Origin: a virus
DNA length: 63,416 bases
Strand: one strand, 5' to 3'
IMG/VR virus record: IMGVR_UViG_3300032265_001108
Coordinates: 1 to 63,416 of that record
This document shows positions 30,201 through 40,600 of this stretch, piece after piece. The notes beneath the pieces are model-generated. The model was not told the origin of the DNA and made no database searches. It saw only the letters and a program-made list of their open reading frames with translations. Both the position numbers and the translations under genes were made by a program. Each line of letters begins with the position of its first letter. Positions within the stretch are counted from its first letter, which is position 1.

Positions 30201-31637
30201 GTTAACTTGATATACTTTTCCACGAACGTCAGCATCTGTATCTGCATTAAAAATTACACGATGCCCTTGTTGTAGCAATACTCCATCAACATAGTAACCG
30301 GCAGATCCTTCAACAATGCTAAATGCATCTAGTGTTTTATTGTCAATAAGATCCACATTACCAATTGCTATCGTACCATAATTATATAATTTTAAATCTG
30401 CATTAAATTCTACGATAGGACGCTTTGCTCTTTTATCAGCTGGATAGGAAGGAATGGTGCCATTTTTAGTAGCACTGATTGCAATAATATCTTTATGGAT
30501 CCAGCGATTATATCGAGACCAAGGATTTAGATCTTGGCTCGAACGATTAATAGTGATATATTCCGGAGTTAACGGAAGTGTTTTAAAATTATCAAACGGA
30601 TATTCATCAAATGGATTAGCATCAAAATTTTCATCGTAGGTAGATGCAATAGTTTCTGGTGTTAACAATCTATCATATTCTACCAATCGTATTGCAGTTC
30701 CGACACCTTCTACAAAAAATTCTTTATTTTGATAAGATGCAGGTGTTACTTGACCTGCAAACTTTATTTTCATGCCATTTGAAAGCGTAACACCTGTACC
30801 TGAAACATAATTCTTTTTACCAATTACATCGAGCTCTACATTAATAAAACTATTCTGGTCTACAGATTTAACTACGAATTGACCCTGAGTAAGTTGTTGA
30901 TCTCCGCTGATATAAAATAATGTATCAGGTGTGTTATTATCTATGACTATAGTAACAGTTCCCGTAGATACTCCATTATTAGTAACACCAATATTGTATA
31001 GATCATACGGTCCGATAGACGGAGCAGTTTTAATAAAGAACTTATGCGCAGAACTTACATCAAAGTGATAGGTATTGCCTCTATATAAAAATATATTAGG
31101 ATCGCTAGTCAATCCGTCTGGGGTAAAGATAAATGCCGAACCAACTTCACTATCACGAACCAGATAGGTACTGTTAGTGTCTTTTAATTGTCCTTCAATA
31201 ACGATTGTCTCTGGTCCTGTAGTTAACCAGTAGTAGTCTTGATAGTTAACTAACTTGTCCCAGTCAATGTGAGGGTTATATGAATAAAATTCTGATCTAA
31301 ATAATCTGTCAAGATTAGAAGTATTGCCACCTTTGATAGTAATTTCATTGATTAAATCATCTAGTGCAACGGTGTCTGTTACTACGCCCGAGCTGTTGTT
31401 TACTATTAGTGCAGGTTCTAGCTGATAATCTTTTCTTAATGGTAAAGATTCTTTTATATAAACATCAGTCGATGCATTATATGTAGGTGTCGATGTAGTA
31501 CCGATATAGCCGTCAATTCGTTCTAGTTGTGGTTTTTGAATTAACTGATCTAAAGTACCGTGCAGGAACTTGGCATTTTTATCAGTTTGTAAAAACTCTG
31601 GTAGTAGATTAACTGAACTATTATTTTTATTAACCAT
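18273..31637 (-). CDS. giant structural protein of the baseplate locus
   Basis: 4454 residues in one uninterrupted frame, 13.4 kb. The N-terminus ([20 protein letters not shown]) suggests an attachment domain. The body is Ser/Thr/Asn/Tyr-rich and beta-sheet-like. Residues ~2070-2480 hold repeated FG-GAP-like blades (RFGSSLFVQ ... [54 protein letters not shown]), as in integrin-type beta-propellers. Gly-x-Gly-Tyr repeats occur near 2881, 2922, 3236 and 3279. The gene lies directly after gp6, where T4 has genes 7, 8 and 10, so it may replace wedge or fibre-connector proteins; no similarity to them is visible. Function is inferred from position. Confidence 0.75.
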   Translation of the reverse strand: MVNKNNSSVNLLPEFLQTDKNAKFLHGTLDQLIQKPQLERIDGYIGTTSTPTYNASTDVYIKESLPLRKDYQLEPALIVNNSSGVVTDTVALDDLINEITIKGGNTSNLDRLFRSEFYSYNPHIDWDKLVNYQDYYWLTTGPETIVIEGQLKDTNSTYLVRDSEVGSAFIFTPDGLTSDPNIFLYRGNTYHFDVSSAHKFFIKTAPSIGPYDLYNIGVTNNGVSTGTVTIVIDNNTPDTLFYISGDQQLTQGQFVVKSVDQNSFINVELDVIGKKNYVSGTGVTLSNGMKIKFAGQVTPASYQNKEFFVEGVGTAIRLVEYDRLLTPETIASTYDENFDANPFDEYPFDNFKTLPLTPEYITINRSSQDLNPWSRYNRWIHKDIIAISATKNGTIPSYPADKRAKRPIVEFNADLKLYNYGTIAIGNVDLIDNKTLDAFSIVEGSAGYYVDGVLLQQGHRVIFNADTDADVRGKVYQVNYLFVKNIPRLQLVPVDVPMAQSVTGVNLGDTNKGTEWWYNGDTWQFAQQHHTLNTPPLFDLFDDQGNSYSDANFYLSDFKGNKLFGYASGTIYDSVLGFSLKYKNSAGIGSYLFENYFMTDSITITEGTSITSVPTSTAYCKFSNSLGDTFANVWQTAEPYAIPLLTAEDGSKYYEPPLSLTNNPLNGPIASFTFSELQDHVSSMVKRAPGFVGMFPGDNNLRDLGNISSYGTRLISNAAPLPFAQLFVGKKEHSVVDAITKVANQYNQFKLALLAKISQLTDQFDPVAALDQAMLEINQVKNSSSPYYLSDMIAYGTDHTVRTFTVTDVRNVYYPMSASYDLTELNLQSVLVYLNGIQLTVGVDFDFVKIDSQIHVKTKISVGDQIVVKEYPDTRGSFIPPTPTKLGLYPAFVPAIYLDDTYAEVPVTVIQGHDGSLMRAYGDFRDLIILEYERRVYNNIKVGYKEHLFDIKSLQPGAFRNTPYTLSEVNGILQSDFIKWAGFYGIDFTINTVVDDANPFTWNYQGSYSPSISQPVSGYWRALYKYFYDTDRPHTHPWEMLGFTNQPDWWTNQYGPAPYTSGNDILWNDLELGLVQGVVNTNYARPGLSKILPVDSQGNLVDPTISLVTNVTAFNSRQGWIFGDQGPAETAWRRSSYWPFAVQKFLALAFPAKYSALFYDTSRMNVNIAGQWSYGNHNEFLNLKNITVASNTGTTLTSGYGVFVTEIGNQRTSNYVSELIQDIRNIDVNLFYKVGGFISKTEMQIIIDAYEPTTVSPGAVLPLENYNVILNVSNPVKSVGISGIVVQKVNGKFTVKGYDQTAPYFSMYPSIRNSATPVLTVGGISESYVTWAPSASGGSTGLSDADTTTAKAAVTGNFYQVGQIVAYGNNFYKVKVSHQSGSTFNSNYFQMLPALPTVGGAVVQRAEQFSSEVVRVPYGTEFENIQQVYDLIIGYGKWLTDQGFIFDEFNADLQSVINWDFSAQEFLYWNLQNWATGSVITLSPFADRLKYQFNQSVVDNIFDSFYEYSILKADGTSYPQNNLSVSRIDGVCTILTVNTTDGIYFARLNSVQKEHAIVFNNKTIFNDVIYDIETGYRQQRMKLSGFRTANWEGDYFSPGFVYDTAVISNWKQYTDYAAGDIVRYSGNYYSAIRNLPGAVTFDFNAWSLLGSKPVAGLLPNFDYKINQFEDFYSLDIDNFDAGQQKMAQHLTGYTPRVYLNNIFTNPIAQYKFYQGFIKEKGTKNSISKLSKATLFNQQGQLDYNEEWAFRVGYYGSYSTYQELELPLQEGTFIENPQVINFVDTRPIKPNDLTVYGTPNDLVITPVDYKSTSTFAVDSDTESNLKLINAGYARLDDVTATAYNENSLLDIANNGQIMEGDIIWLGFKSNGDWDVQRYTLSNAGITGISLTLVGSQMTFYTNHFHNLSPGQVVSIVNFNNQVDGVYVVQATPTLSQFTVATKLTVIVDQPLPTPGRLYTFRSMRFKDFDNLPSDTEILAWPIGTKIWVDNNASGRWSVYEKINSYQDVKQYAPVSHQTQQLGWNISKGVNSDRIFTVNAPNYINSGEYGKISVYKKINNASQKQFEYQLNNSDVSKIYHTPGVTEFGHAMVYDEYPFSTSTYGLIFAGAPAAGGVKAITTNPPTGARRYSTGAGTANTSVSEGLVKISSINEVLYTEVPQFVLASPVAGSNQRFGSSLFVQKNTSTKLMLVGAPGTELLGTGAVYAYSVDSTSVVTATYISSITAPTSLNIGSQWGYAIAGSSDATTIAISAPGYATNSGTVCIYVGKSITYSQKLISPFSGSARFGDSLVMSADGAYLFVTAPDSINTNKSLGGVAVYTNTNGSYVLNSVISSPFADMGMRFATDISVNTLSNVIAIASVGNSKSTKNTVDTYSVPEPKFGTYVNNILSAPNASATTFDSGSTYFYGEIAQYGTVYIYNRQANRFVLSEQLSPATPAEGTSFGYSVAIDQYNTIYVGAPAFSSSTYVGSFYEFNNQSTASIGLSLLRQQEDLVTVDTIQRAVLIDTYNEDILEYLEIIDPIKGKISGLAEQELTFKSAFDPAVYSIGVAGTVNDSNSNWLDEHVGQLWWDLSTVKYTWYEQGDLTYRKNNWGSVFPGATIDVYEWVGSDLLPSEWSSQADTPAGLTRGVSGQPKFPDNSVISVKQVFNAVTNSFNNYYYFWVKNKITVPATKNRRISAYQVASVIADPTAYGIKYAAILSKDAVALANVGTELVGNRINFNIATDSIDNTIPKHTEWLLLQEGKADSVPNTLLEKKLIDSLMGHDTLGTPVPDPKLSDRVKYGVGIRPQQTLFKDRKEALRNLLEFTNSILLANQITGNYNFSNLNAQETIPSIYSNQYDQIIEDNEALLLIDTTLFKLPQLRCTIADGKIRSVIIDDAGFGYKIAPTVTIIGHASTPAVISTEIDSSGRIVSCKIENAGNGYITAPNLVARSYTVIVLTDSTYNGSWTQFVYDIKSSTWVREHTQQYNTTRYWNYVDWVSADYNPYKDYTHTVDYVYELDELPDLTVGQYVKIKNSGDGRYIIVSRVGGSGTFSNLFDLVYSQRGTIQISDAIWNTKSNPYNFDDKNTYDQTLFNQTPDLELRYILTALKNDIFVNDLKINWNLFFFKAVKYALSEQKLLDWAFKTSFISVTNYAGALDQRPIFKLQDSTYYQQYLEEVKPYHTQIRNFTTNHTTLDNSQSFITDFDLPSYYNKADGKFEIVDVGNTLTNVYPWKSWTDNHNFQVGSISIGNGGSGYLVPPTVVIEAVPGDTGSGATAVAYISSSAVVQIAVTNPGNNYQTAPIVRLIGGGNTSLTPAIVSVQLKNEKVRTNKIGIKFDRISRTSEIGNIIADDRIVCNGTANTYELSWLAGTDKSKITVKLDGELVLNADYTITYYTKSHIDYNKQYSSIVFLNYIPNKNQILEVTYPKNIDLLSASERIINYYTATSGMPGIDLPQLMTGIEYPKTTIEGLSLNYSSNWDDYYSVYGQSAWADQVNYYQRTYLTAPVVTGSNLLVLSTTTGIAVGQLVNLASSNSQQSTSTMFTAQVVNSLTNVTVSSINTAAFSITVSSTVTQTVNSGTVEIWSVDSNSSLLDTAIASGGWTTGTNNYLTSATGVNPSEIIIDGSGFYTADSSYAPEELVPGQATESVGINVYTKNVNGAPTIFTGYFNVPAGAQVTAPLNVLPTSVDSITLVFDHRLFTYTTNTNWTSINQFNIDWANNQIIIPAQPNTGLAGYTIVGVGGGQVGSSTGVIDHQKITVTGGTTAQIRSLAGDGSPTVRTAYVTVNGVPIDQYPNNTVADVSTVGYILTYTDADNKRAAVDVYGLSTGTNTVQAWFFGFNGQYYNRINDQVFNPAPPGTSTFILTQPPGNIGPAEANIIVEIEDGAGRRRMIPPAISYYQVTTSTGLTFPIDNNVVTDPQVFGLGGLSSDNVKVFVNGTQIRPTIDFTVGANATFTINQGVVSIGDVVASVALPTIVNYDFTVSGDRLVLSKAYSNCQIKAITYTDQDSLMIRTERFVENPAGKYIISRTILNSNYVWVQVGGIPLIDNVDYTILEDNKTIQLSQSVQQLTFNHFNGIYPPTYNTDDPYSNAIIITSISDTALASTVLGYRIFNDMFNNTQFKRLSYKNSTYLTQPLLYSDTEIYVADAGALTAPLISKKIPGVIIVDGERIEFWQINNNVLSQLRRGTYGTSPSFYCEEGTTVIDQSPAQSIPFSETILVQNAYISTATTVYTISQTTATVIIPQTANTTRESIKSDGITLQYRPLAGSGSFSLEDQVSVFYGGKPLRKTGMFYQDTTVAYDSPIFNQPVASIATSDLLPVTNSLGTAYIVTSTNQVWVYENSSDASAINGFVYHGLNYLPPEFSISTSDHRTMTLNIDEQFKDRDVRPDHLIKLTIVKKQVNVKDVWNNSISVGNTLSLMDSTTQPARFLQAGPAELPDSYYYGGDKEITIETGFSLTDNKDQPLEGF

Positions 31638-31639
31638 TT

Positions 31640-34600
31640 TTAACTTCCACTACTGGTAACGATTGTTGCAGTAGTCTTAATTTGACTAGCTGTAATTGCA
31701 CTGATTACTTGAATGTCTGATATATGCGCACAACTGATAAAGATTTCGTTTGACTGACATGCAACTTCATAGAGACTACCGAACGAACTGTTTGTTGATC
31801 TTGGAACAATGATGAAGTTTGTAATATTTGGCGATAGTAAATTCATGACATAGGTCGACAACTCGCTAAAATGGAAACTTTGACCAAAGTCCCAATTTTC
31901 TAATGCAAAGAATTCGTTAATTGCAGAAAGTATTTGTGTAGCAATATCGTTATCGCTAATTGTAACTGTTGCATTTCTTACCGCTTTAAATGTTGCCTGT
32001 AGATTTATATCAGCCTGCGCACCAAACAAGGGTTTGTACATGACAGGTTGGAAAATTATTTCATCACTGATTGTGCGTACAGGATTTAATGCCGCAGAAA
32101 AGTTATTATCAAGACTTTGACTTGTCGGTGGTAGGGGATCGGAACCTACTCCTGTAGATACCCAATTTCTGTAATCCTTATCATAACCCGATGTCAGTAC
32201 ATAGATATCTACAATGTTACTCTTACTAGGATCTATACGATACTCTTGACTACTGTTATGTACATAATGGAATTTTAAATCTGATCTTCCTGGATAGGCA
32301 AAATATCTAGATTCATTTTCTCCATATACCCACGGTCCAGTTGTATACTGCAATGCTGGCTGATAACTGTTTACAACATTGTAAGCTGGATCATAAAAAT
32401 AAAATAGATCGCCCTCGGCAACTAGACTAGGATTGACCAGTATGTATTTTTCAGCCTCTACTGGAGTAGGAAACGCTGTGAACATATTGTTATCAGCGAG
32501 CTGATATCTTAACCCATCTGTAAGTTTTTCAAAATAAACAAATTTATCTTGGAAGTAAGTAACGGTACTGGTAGATGCCGGAGATACAATTACATCAAAT
32601 GTATCCGGATCATGCACTTGGCCTGAATTATTGTAGTCGTAAAAACTTATCTTAACCTTAGTAGGATCTACATAACCATCTTGTTCAACGATAGAACCAT
32701 CAACTTGCCATTCGTAGTCTAATCCTAGTGCCAATGAAGTTGATGTGCTTGTAGGATTAATAGACAACACTGTTATAGTATCTCGAACAACTGAGTCGGT
32801 TGTGAAATCATAATTTTTATTTGTATTCTCAACAAAGAACGCAGTTTCTTTGACACTTTCAAAAATATAATTTGTAAAACGATATCGAACCTTGTAGTCT
32901 ACTCCGGTCCATGTAAATGCAATTAACCAGCTAGAGTCTAAATTAGCGCCGCTTAGATTACCCTGATAGGCTAGACTAAAAGGATTGATTAAATCAAGAT
33001 CAACATCTTGAATAATTGTCCAGGTTCTTGTTAATTGGCTAAATGCTAGACCAAAATTTCTTTGATTAATGCATAGGTTCACAAGATTAGTTTCAAATGA
33101 ATATGAATAAGAACTAACAAAAAGAGGAATGATCTCTGATGGAATAGCCGCTTGATCTATGATATCACTAAAAATAACAGGTCCGGTACCATCGTCAAGT
33201 TTACCTTGGCCGGTATTTGATCCATCACCTATGACTTGAATTACAGTCGACCAAATATAAGATTGACCGTTTGCAGGGATAATCTTTGAAACAGGAATTT
33301 TTTTAATTAAATTGTTTTTATCAAAGTAACTACCAGCCGGTGGAAGGAATTTAACCAACGCACCCGGCATGACATATTGTAAATTATTTGATGAAAAGTT
33401 TCCAACAGGCGACGGAGAAACATTATTATAGACAAAATATCCTCGACTCTGGCCTGCTGTTTTATTAACCAATACCCATGAATATCCAAGACCGTCTAGG
33501 CTAGGACGACTATATTGATCAAAGTAAAACGATCTCATAGCGTTACTAGAAATCAAAGGTCCTACCTGTTGTTTAATTACAGAATAGACTTGATTTTTAT
33601 TAACAATACCGAAATTAAAACTCTGTTCTTGATCTCTTTTGTATACTATACCGTCTTTGGCAAATATGTTAGTACTAGAATATTTTCCACTAACATCATT
33701 TAGATCAAAGTATTTGCTAAGACCACTAGAAATTCTGTTGATGCTTTTAACTTTTAGAATATCACTGCTGATTGTCAACGGTACAATGTTATAATCTTCG
33801 CCTGTGACCATTCTATTTTGACTATAGAATGCCTGCGGTGCTTTATTTTGTATACTTGCATTAGATTCTGTAGAGGCACTATTGTTAACTGTATACTGTA
33901 GAGATAGAGTTAATCTTAGAGAATGGCTCTGATTTAATTTGTTGGTATAGGGTATCTCGATAGTAATGCCAGACATCTGATCTGGTTTAATTGTATAGGT
34001 CAACCCGTTACTCTGTCTATAGAATAGACTATAATTTCCGGACGGTAGATTACCAAAATTACCATCAGCAAAATTCAAATCGATCTGATCTTGGTCTCGA
34101 CTACTTATACTGTAAACATCTCTGACACCGTTGCCCAAGCTGTTGTATATAATATTGTTTCCAGTTACAGAAGGTACTTTGTTCCATAGCTTAGAATAAC
34201 TGCCTTTAGAATCCAAATGCCATAACCATACATCAGTATCGTTAATATTAGGGGTGTTTACACCAATAATTTCATTAGGAACCGGAGCAGAAATATTGAA
34301 GTTTGAAAGACCTAAAGCTCCTTGGCGGAAGTGGCAGAAGAACCCGGTATTCGCGCTACCAGATCCTTGATTATCATTTTGATAAATCAATGCAAATTGA
34401 TTTCCTGGAAACGGTGCTTCTTCATATATACTAGATTTTCCTGAAAAACTAGCAGACACAATTTCAAAATTCATACTCGTGCCGTTTATATTTTTTAAGA
34501 AGCTGTATACAGGAACATCTGTGTTGGCGCTGTTTAATTTGTACTGCTCTGAAAGTATTCCATTAATGGTGTTTCTATCATTTGGTTTGCCAAAAACAGA

Positions 34601-35101
34601 ACCTCCAGTAAGTGCAGTATTAAAAATAGTGGTAAATTGATTATACCAATTGGTATTTGTAGGGTCGTTCCATGCAATTGATATGTTAGCAAGATTAGTA
34701 CCATTGGAATCAATTACATTATCTGTAGTTGATATTGCAGTAACTTTTAGTAATCCGTTAGCAGGTACATTACGAGTCGGAACATAGCTGATCAGCTGTG
34801 CCAAGCGAAGAATACTATCACGACGCTGTGCGGTTTCCAAGAAGTTTTCACGAGCGTTTAGATCGATACGGAAACTTAGATTTTGTCCAAGAAAGGCAAT
34901 TAGATCAACTAGGGCAATGTATTCACTACTGTCGATAAAATCGTTAAAATCTTCAGGGTAATTAGTCTGAAGATAAGTGATCATTACGCGGCGAAGAGTT
35001 TCAAAGTCATAGCTTTGAAAATCTGCATTTGGAAAAGATTGATAGATCTTTTTCCAATCTTCTGCAACTAGTAGTTTTGATTTTGTTGATGGAATTGTCA
35101 T
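31640..35101 (-). CDS. gp6: baseplate wedge subunit gp6 (enlarged)
   Basis: 1153 residues, well above T4 gp6 (660). The N-terminus is diagnostic: LVAEDWKKIYQSFPNADFQS, FETLRRVMITYLQTNYPEDF, FIDSSEYIALVDLIAFLGQN, LSFRIDLNARENFLETAQRR. gp6 forms the inner iris-like ring of the T4 baseplate and is related to gpJ. The C-terminal ~200 residues (ISDNDIATQILSAINEFFAL, LSTYVMNLLSPNITNFIIVP) match the gp6/gpJ end. The middle is expanded with beta-rich sequence. An AATAAATA late promoter is 17 bases upstream. It overlaps neither neighbour, and the giant gene starts two bases later. Confidence 0.9.
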   Translation of the reverse strand: MTIPSTKSKLLVAEDWKKIYQSFPNADFQSYDFETLRRVMITYLQTNYPEDFNDFIDSSEYIALVDLIAFLGQNLSFRIDLNARENFLETAQRRDSILRLAQLISYVPTRNVPANGLLKVTAISTTDNVIDSNGTNLANISIAWNDPTNTNWYNQFTTIFNTALTGGSVFGKPNDRNTINGILSEQYKLNSANTDVPVYSFLKNINGTSMNFEIVSASFSGKSSIYEEAPFPGNQFALIYQNDNQGSGSANTGFFCHFRQGALGLSNFNISAPVPNEIIGVNTPNINDTDVWLWHLDSKGSYSKLWNKVPSVTGNNIIYNSLGNGVRDVYSISSRDQDQIDLNFADGNFGNLPSGNYSLFYRQSNGLTYTIKPDQMSGITIEIPYTNKLNQSHSLRLTLSLQYTVNNSASTESNASIQNKAPQAFYSQNRMVTGEDYNIVPLTISSDILKVKSINRISSGLSKYFDLNDVSGKYSSTNIFAKDGIVYKRDQEQSFNFGIVNKNQVYSVIKQQVGPLISSNAMRSFYFDQYSRPSLDGLGYSWVLVNKTAGQSRGYFVYNNVSPSPVGNFSSNNLQYVMPGALVKFLPPAGSYFDKNNLIKKIPVSKIIPANGQSYIWSTVIQVIGDGSNTGQGKLDDGTGPVIFSDIIDQAAIPSEIIPLFVSSYSYSFETNLVNLCINQRNFGLAFSQLTRTWTIIQDVDLDLINPFSLAYQGNLSGANLDSSWLIAFTWTGVDYKVRYRFTNYIFESVKETAFFVENTNKNYDFTTDSVVRDTITVLSINPTSTSTSLALGLDYEWQVDGSIVEQDGYVDPTKVKISFYDYNNSGQVHDPDTFDVIVSPASTSTVTYFQDKFVYFEKLTDGLRYQLADNNMFTAFPTPVEAEKYILVNPSLVAEGDLFYFYDPAYNVVNSYQPALQYTTGPWVYGENESRYFAYPGRSDLKFHYVHNSSQEYRIDPSKSNIVDIYVLTSGYDKDYRNWVSTGVGSDPLPPTSQSLDNNFSAALNPVRTISDEIIFQPVMYKPLFGAQADINLQATFKAVRNATVTISDNDIATQILSAINEFFALENWDFGQSFHFSELSTYVMNLLSPNITNFIIVPRSTNSSFGSLYEVACQSNEIFISCAHISDIQVISAITASQIKTTATIVTSSGS

Positions 35102-35118
35102 ATTTTTATTCTATACCG

Positions 35119-35126
35119 TATTTATT
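35119..35126 (-). promoter_or_regulatory. T4-type late promoter for gene 6 (AATAAATA)
   Basis: AATAAATA on the minus strand followed by CGGTAT, 17 bases upstream of the gp6 ATG at 35101. One mismatch to TATAAATA, at the first base. Confidence 0.55.
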
Positions 35127-35146
35127 GCTAGGATAAACTTGGTATA

Positions 35147-35584
35147 TTATTGTACACTTAGGCCAACTTCTTGATCAAAAGTTAATTTCAAGTTCGAAGA
35201 CTGGTTTGTGCCGTTTAATAACAAAGTTAATTCTAGTAGATAGCCCTTTTCATATTCTGTTAAATCCATTTGAATAGGAGTTACTCTTGGATCAAATGTG
35301 CAAATGGCTTTAATATCATCAATAAGAATTTGACGCACTTCGTCTGTCATCGGTTCCATCATTAGGTCCCATATGACACTACCAAATTCGGGATGCATTA
35401 CTCTACTACCTTTTCTAGTATTAAAATGATTTATGATATCTTGTTGTATCAATTGAAAATCATAAAGACGAGATCCTGAATTAGAACTTCCCAAAGAACT
35501 AAATCCTTTATAGAAATGGCTGGTCTTTGGAGACTGCTGAGCTACCACAGATGCGTTAGAAAGTTCAATGTTTTTGTATGGCAT
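35147..35584 (-). CDS. gp25: baseplate wedge subunit gp25
   Basis: 145 residues, close to T4 gp25 (132). The GPW/gp25 fold is shown by LYDFQLIQQDIINHFNTRKG, SRVMHPEFGSVIWDLMMEP and EVRQILIDDIKAICTFDPRV. gp25 joins wedge to hub and nucleates sheath assembly in T4 and in type VI secretion systems. It lies between gp5 and gp6, in keeping with a baseplate operon. A CATAAATA late-type box overlaps the end of gene 5 only four bases before its ATG. Confidence 0.92.
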   Translation of the reverse strand: MPYKNIELSNASVVAQQSPKTSHFYKGFSSLGSSNSGSRLYDFQLIQQDIINHFNTRKGSRVMHPEFGSVIWDLMMEPMTDEVRQILIDDIKAICTFDPRVTPIQMDLTEYEKGYLLELTLLLNGTNQSSNLKLTFDQEVGLSVQ

Positions 35585-35588
35585 AATG

Positions 35589-35596
35589 TATTTATG
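35589..35596 (-). promoter_or_regulatory. late-type promoter core before gene 25 (CATAAATA)
   Basis: CATAAATA on the minus strand followed by CATT and the gene 25 ATG. If used, the mRNA would begin at or beside the start codon. It lies across the gene 5 stop codon. Confidence 0.4.
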
Positions 35597-37694
35597 GTCC
35601 TGTTTTTATTGGGTTTCCCGAGCCATCAACTACGATACCTCCGCTTCCTGATCCTAGATAACCGGCAGGTTGTATTCCGTTTGCACTAAACTTAGCAAGG
35701 TATTCGTCAAAATACTTTTGTCTATTGGCTAGACCGTTTATGCCACCGTTGACAATTTTAGTAACCGCTACTACATCGCCCCAATTAACGCTCTTAGTGC
35801 GACCAGCTTTATAAACATTAAAGAACCAAAGAACACTCTTCGCCGCTAATTCTAATTGTTCAACTAATTCGGGCTGATTGACAAGATCCCTTTCAAAGTA
35901 CTTGCTCATAGATGCGTAATTATCTTTGCCAGTGCATTGAATAAATCCTCGACCTTTATATTTTACACCATCGCCTGGGCTAGTATTTCCAAGATCTTTA
36001 CGACCTTCATACTCTGCACCACTGGCTAGCTCTTTGAGATATATAAACCCGCCGCTTTCTTGTTTACATTGCGCCATCCAGGCAGCAAGTTTAGTAGGAT
36101 CAGTTATACCGTTACCAACTAAAACACCTTGTAGATACGCTTCGTTCGAAGATGCTCCTTTTGAAGCAGGTAGCGCAACAGGATTATTGTTTACCGGAGC
36201 AGTTCCGCCTGGGGCAGTGGGACTAGATTTTGCATCCGATGGTTGATTAACCTGTACATCAGTATTAGCTGTTGAAAATTGTTGTGGGTTAACACTTTCA
36301 TGATGGTCCCAAGGTTCATGTGTCGGAACTCTTTGCATTATACTAACAATGTCTCCGCTTTTAAAGAAGTTTCCGTTAGCCCATCCCGAACCAGTACTTC
36401 TATTAGGCAATGTAAATTTTTCGAGTGGAGTCGGAGTATCTGGAGAGGAGGCAGGTGTTGCGGCAGCTCCGTTGACATCAACTCGACTACCTGCAACAGC
36501 AATATTACCACTAGATCCTACACTTAGTTTTCCGCTAGAGGTAATACGCATTTCTCCGGCACTACTTTGGTTAAAAGATCCTCCGGATTGTATTTTAAGA
36601 TCGGCTCCGGCAAGTAAGTTAAATTCTCCTACATAACTTTGTTTGCTGGCTCCGCCGGACAATATATTGTAAGCATTAGTCACATTGGTATTCATATTGT
36701 TATTAACACCAATGTTAAGGTTTCTACCAGCCTCGATGTTAATATCTCTGTCAGCGCGAAAGTTAAAATCTGCTTCGCTATGAATACTTACAGAGTCTGT
36801 AGCATAGATATCTATCTTTCCCTGTGCAGTCATTTCTATCCATGTTGTACCTGCGGCATTGGCAATATAGATAAGATCGTTTGTGTTATGCATCAATATT
36901 TGATGCCCTGTTCTTGTGCGGATACGAACTAGTTCGTTCTGACCGTTTTCGTCCCCGTCATCCATCACGAAAGTAGTTCCGCCTAATCGACTAACCGGTA
37001 CTTGTCTTTTTACTGCATAGCCTATTTCACCTTTTTTAGCACCGGGACTTTTATCTAATGGACCAGGAGTACTAATACCAAATACGCTAGATGGGTGTTC
37101 TCTTCTAGCACTACTTGATGTAACACCCCGTATATTATCTAGTAATAATCCCTGCGCTAATAATCTATCAGCAAAAGGATGTACTGGTTTAGGGCGTTTG
37201 CTAACATCAGGATTGTCTAATTTGTTACTGGCTTTGTGAAATTCTGCAACAGGTAGAAAATCAGTTCCATATTTTTGCCGTTGTTCATTTGTTATGTTAG
37301 ATTGTTTGCTAGCCGCAATACCCGGAACCATGTGATTCTGAAAAGCATCTTGTACACAACCAAACCAGTAGCCTTGATTAGGATCTCCGTCAACAAAGAT
37401 AACCATAACCACTGTTCCAATATCCGGAGGTACCATCCAGAATCCGTAACTTTTTTGCACATCGTTAAAGTCACTACTGTTGTTACCCTCAAATCGTACA
37501 GAGGTTGATCCGGAAAAGGGGCTTAGATATTTTACAACAAATGTTTCATTTTGAACATCTTTTGCATTTGGTATACCTTTTATTAGAGCAACTTCTACAG
37601 CTCCCTGAAACATAGGATCCAATAGATTGGTTATCTCGGCCAAGAAAGGACCGGGACTTGATAACTTTGCTCGTGTGCGTGTTTCAAAACCCAT
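35592..37694 (-). CDS. gp5: baseplate central spike gp5-like protein with GH19 lytic domain
   Basis: 700 residues. Residues ~25-120 form the gp5/VgrG OB-fold (MFQGAVEVALIKGIPNA, GTVVMVIFVDGDPNQGYWFG). DNIRGVTSSSARREHPSSVF is typical of phage gp5. Residues ~255-410 are short valine/isoleucine repeats (SVSIHSEADFNF, DINIEAGRNLNIG) forming the trimeric needle. Residues ~520-680 are a glycoside hydrolase 19-like muramidase/chitinase domain: AAWMAQCKQESGGF with the putative catalytic Glu, then YKGRGFIQCTGKDNY. T4 gp5 instead has a T4-lysozyme domain inserted between the OB-fold and the needle. It would puncture the envelope and cut peptidoglycan. Confidence 0.88.
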   Translation of the reverse strand: MGFETRTRAKLSSPGPFLAEITNLLDPMFQGAVEVALIKGIPNAKDVQNETFVVKYLSPFSGSTSVRFEGNNSSDFNDVQKSYGFWMVPPDIGTVVMVIFVDGDPNQGYWFGCVQDAFQNHMVPGIAASKQSNITNEQRQKYGTDFLPVAEFHKASNKLDNPDVSKRPKPVHPFADRLLAQGLLLDNIRGVTSSSARREHPSSVFGISTPGPLDKSPGAKKGEIGYAVKRQVPVSRLGGTTFVMDDGDENGQNELVRIRTRTGHQILMHNTNDLIYIANAAGTTWIEMTAQGKIDIYATDSVSIHSEADFNFRADRDINIEAGRNLNIGVNNNMNTNVTNAYNILSGGASKQSYVGEFNLLAGADLKIQSGGSFNQSSAGEMRITSSGKLSVGSSGNIAVAGSRVDVNGAAATPASSPDTPTPLEKFTLPNRSTGSGWANGNFFKSGDIVSIMQRVPTHEPWDHHESVNPQQFSTANTDVQVNQPSDAKSSPTAPGGTAPVNNNPVALPASKGASSNEAYLQGVLVGNGITDPTKLAAWMAQCKQESGGFIYLKELASGAEYEGRKDLGNTSPGDGVKYKGRGFIQCTGKDNYASMSKYFERDLVNQPELVEQLELAAKSVLWFFNVYKAGRTKSVNWGDVVAVTKIVNGGINGLANRQKYFDEYLAKFSANGIQPAGYLGSGSGGIVVDGSGNPIKTGP

Positions 37695-37696
37695 TT

Positions 37697-40600
37697 TTAT
37701 CCTGTCATTAAATTAGTTAAAGGGCTAGTTCCCTTTGATACGCTGCCGAACTGGCTGCTAACAGAAGAAGCTAAATTTGTAGCATTATTTAATGAGCCAT
37801 TGACTAGGCCGCTGACAGAACTTATATTTGCTTCTACTGAATTAACTGCACCTGTTACTCCTGCTAGCTGTGACTGCACTGAAGACAATTTCCCCTGTAA
37901 TAGATTTGAATCAACTCCTGGTAAATTTAATCCTAATAGTGTATTTGCAGAATTTCCTACTAATTTTTGAATCTCGCTAGTGGGCAACTGTCCGCCTGGA
38001 ATATTTGCAATACTGGACACGCCGTAGGCACTAGCTAATGCTTTTAAGCCACCTGCTTTGATGCTGGCTAGAAAGGCGGTATCCACAACTGGCTGCGGAG
38101 CTACCGCATCCGGCGCAGTAGCAGGAATGTTAGCTAGTTTATCAGCAGGGATATAATCTAACACTAACCCTCGATTTTTTGCCAGTGTCAGATCAACACC
38201 TTTAGGAATTTGATCAGCGATAGCCGTAGCTTGAGATAATATTTTACTCTTTAAATCAGCGCCGAGTCCGGCTAGTTGTGCAGGATTAAATCCTAACTTA
38301 TCAGCAACCGCAGTGGCGTCTGTAGGTATGCCTTGTGTAAAGGCTGTGACTGCGTTTCCAACATTACCAAGTTGATTTGCAGAACCTAAACTATTGGCCA
38401 AAGATGTTAGATTAGATGCAACACCAATCGATGCGGCAACTGCCGCAGGAGTACCGTTTGTAGGTAAAGCATTTTGTAGTGTATTGGAAATTTGATCCGC
38501 TGTACCTGCCGCATTTAAATTTCCAGTAGCCGACAAATTTGCTAATCCCGCTGTCTTTAATCTAATAGCAGAAGAAATTTGTTCGCCATAGACACTAGCT
38601 GCCGATGTAAGTTGACCTATACCATTCTGTACTGCGCCGCCTACTTGGGTTAATAAACTGTTAACTGTACCACCTAGACCTCCCAGTGCCGCAGTAAAAT
38701 TACTCAGGGCGCCCGGTAATCCTGGACTAGGCAGTCCTCTACCTAATAATGTCAGCGCATTAGCATCAGTTAATCTCGCAGAGGGCGCTGTAGCTAGAGT
38801 AGTATCTGTAACAAACTGGTCTGCAGGATTGGGTGCTGTAATTAATTTGTCAGCAGGATTACTCGGTTTGACACCGTCGTCGAGAATCTGTCCCGGAATT
38901 CTTAATATCTGTAGACGCTGTTTAAAGACTCCATCTTTAAACATGCTGTTTGCTTTGGTAACTCTGTATACACCGCTGAATGGAACTAGCTTAGGATCAA
39001 AATTAACACTGCCTGTTTTGGGATTAAGGTCAGTTGGATTCTTAAAATTAACAGTAATCATAACTTCGCCAAAACAGTGATCGGCTTCACCGTCTTCAGT
39101 AGCACCTCGACCTGCAGGCTTAGGTATGTAACTACCGATACCCCCTGTTGCTATATAGAAAGGATCACCTATGATTTCAATTTCACCCGACAACATGCTA
39201 GCCCTAGAATTAACGATAGCCTCGTGCATATTAATTGCCATTACTGCATAGGGATCGTCTAATACCTGTCCAGCTTTCCCGCCGCTTTGTGGTTGCACTT
39301 TCGTTGAGTCAACAGTCACCCTAGTTGTAACTACACCATTTGATGATTTTTTTCCGGCATCAATATTTTCTGCGGCTGCTTTGGCCTCGATTGCATTATC
39401 CCTCGCAGCCGAATTTCGAGAACTAGGAGTGTCGTTGTTTCCCATTGCCGCAGGTACAGCTTCAAAATACAACGAATTAAAATTCAATTTAAAATTTAAT
39501 ACATCAGTGTTCTTTCCTGTATAGATATAATTGTATTCTTTGTTACTGATTTGTTTTATTTTTGTCGCATCAATTTGTTGCGATCCATAGTTAGGAATCT
39601 TAGTATAGTGTATTTTATAAGGACTTACTACATAGGTAAACTTTTGAAAAGGTTTTTTACTAACGTCATCGATTTCAGCAAGATTTTCTACTTCTATTCT
39701 AATAAGGAAATAGTCAACAAACCCATACTCGTCTGGATACCCCGACTTACCTAGCTGTTTTAAGATATTTCTAGAATATTCACTATCACGAATCACTGAT
39801 GAAATACACTCGTGTATGTTTGCGCCTTCACTAAACTGCGCTATCGTTTCTCCGGGAACATAGGCGATTGTGGTAGCAGTCGATTGTCCCGGATCTTGAA
39901 ATCCGTAGACAGCATTGTCTCTCATTAATTCTAATATCTTGCTATTTGAAATAGCTGTACCTGCAGAATTTTCTTTAAACCCCACTGCTGGATCAAAGTC
40001 TAAAAATTTTATAGCATACTGATCATGATTTTTAGCATCTACTGGATTTTTACTAGCATCATCAGATTTAATAATCGATTTGTTTATGCCGTCAATAAAA
40101 TTTTTCAACATGCTACCTACAGTAGCACCTTGCATCTTTAGAGCTTTATTCAATACATTCGGCTGTCCAAACCCTTTGTCATTATAGGGCACACCGGTAC
40201 ATCGGTATCTAGTTCCTCTTTCTGTTATTTCGACATCTACTGCATTAAATGCAAACAAGAAATATCTTGTAGATTTTGGTACAATTTGTGGGCTCGAGAA
40301 ATTTGCCGAATCTGGATATCCTACAAACTCCATTTTTAATAAAAAACTCGCCTGTACATAAGAAGGATATCCGGCAGCAACGGCAGCTACCTGCATGGCT
40401 TCCATAAAACCATTAATACTATAAGGTTCTAAAACTTCAAAAGATATTTTATTAGGTAAAGTAGTTCCGCCCTTTTCGTCAAATCCCATTAATGTATCAA
40501 TTTCAACATTGTCTATAAACATGTCAAATCTGCCGGGACTATCTTTGTTGAAACCGTTTACTATGTCAACTCCGGTTGTATCTAGGTAGCTTACTGTGTC

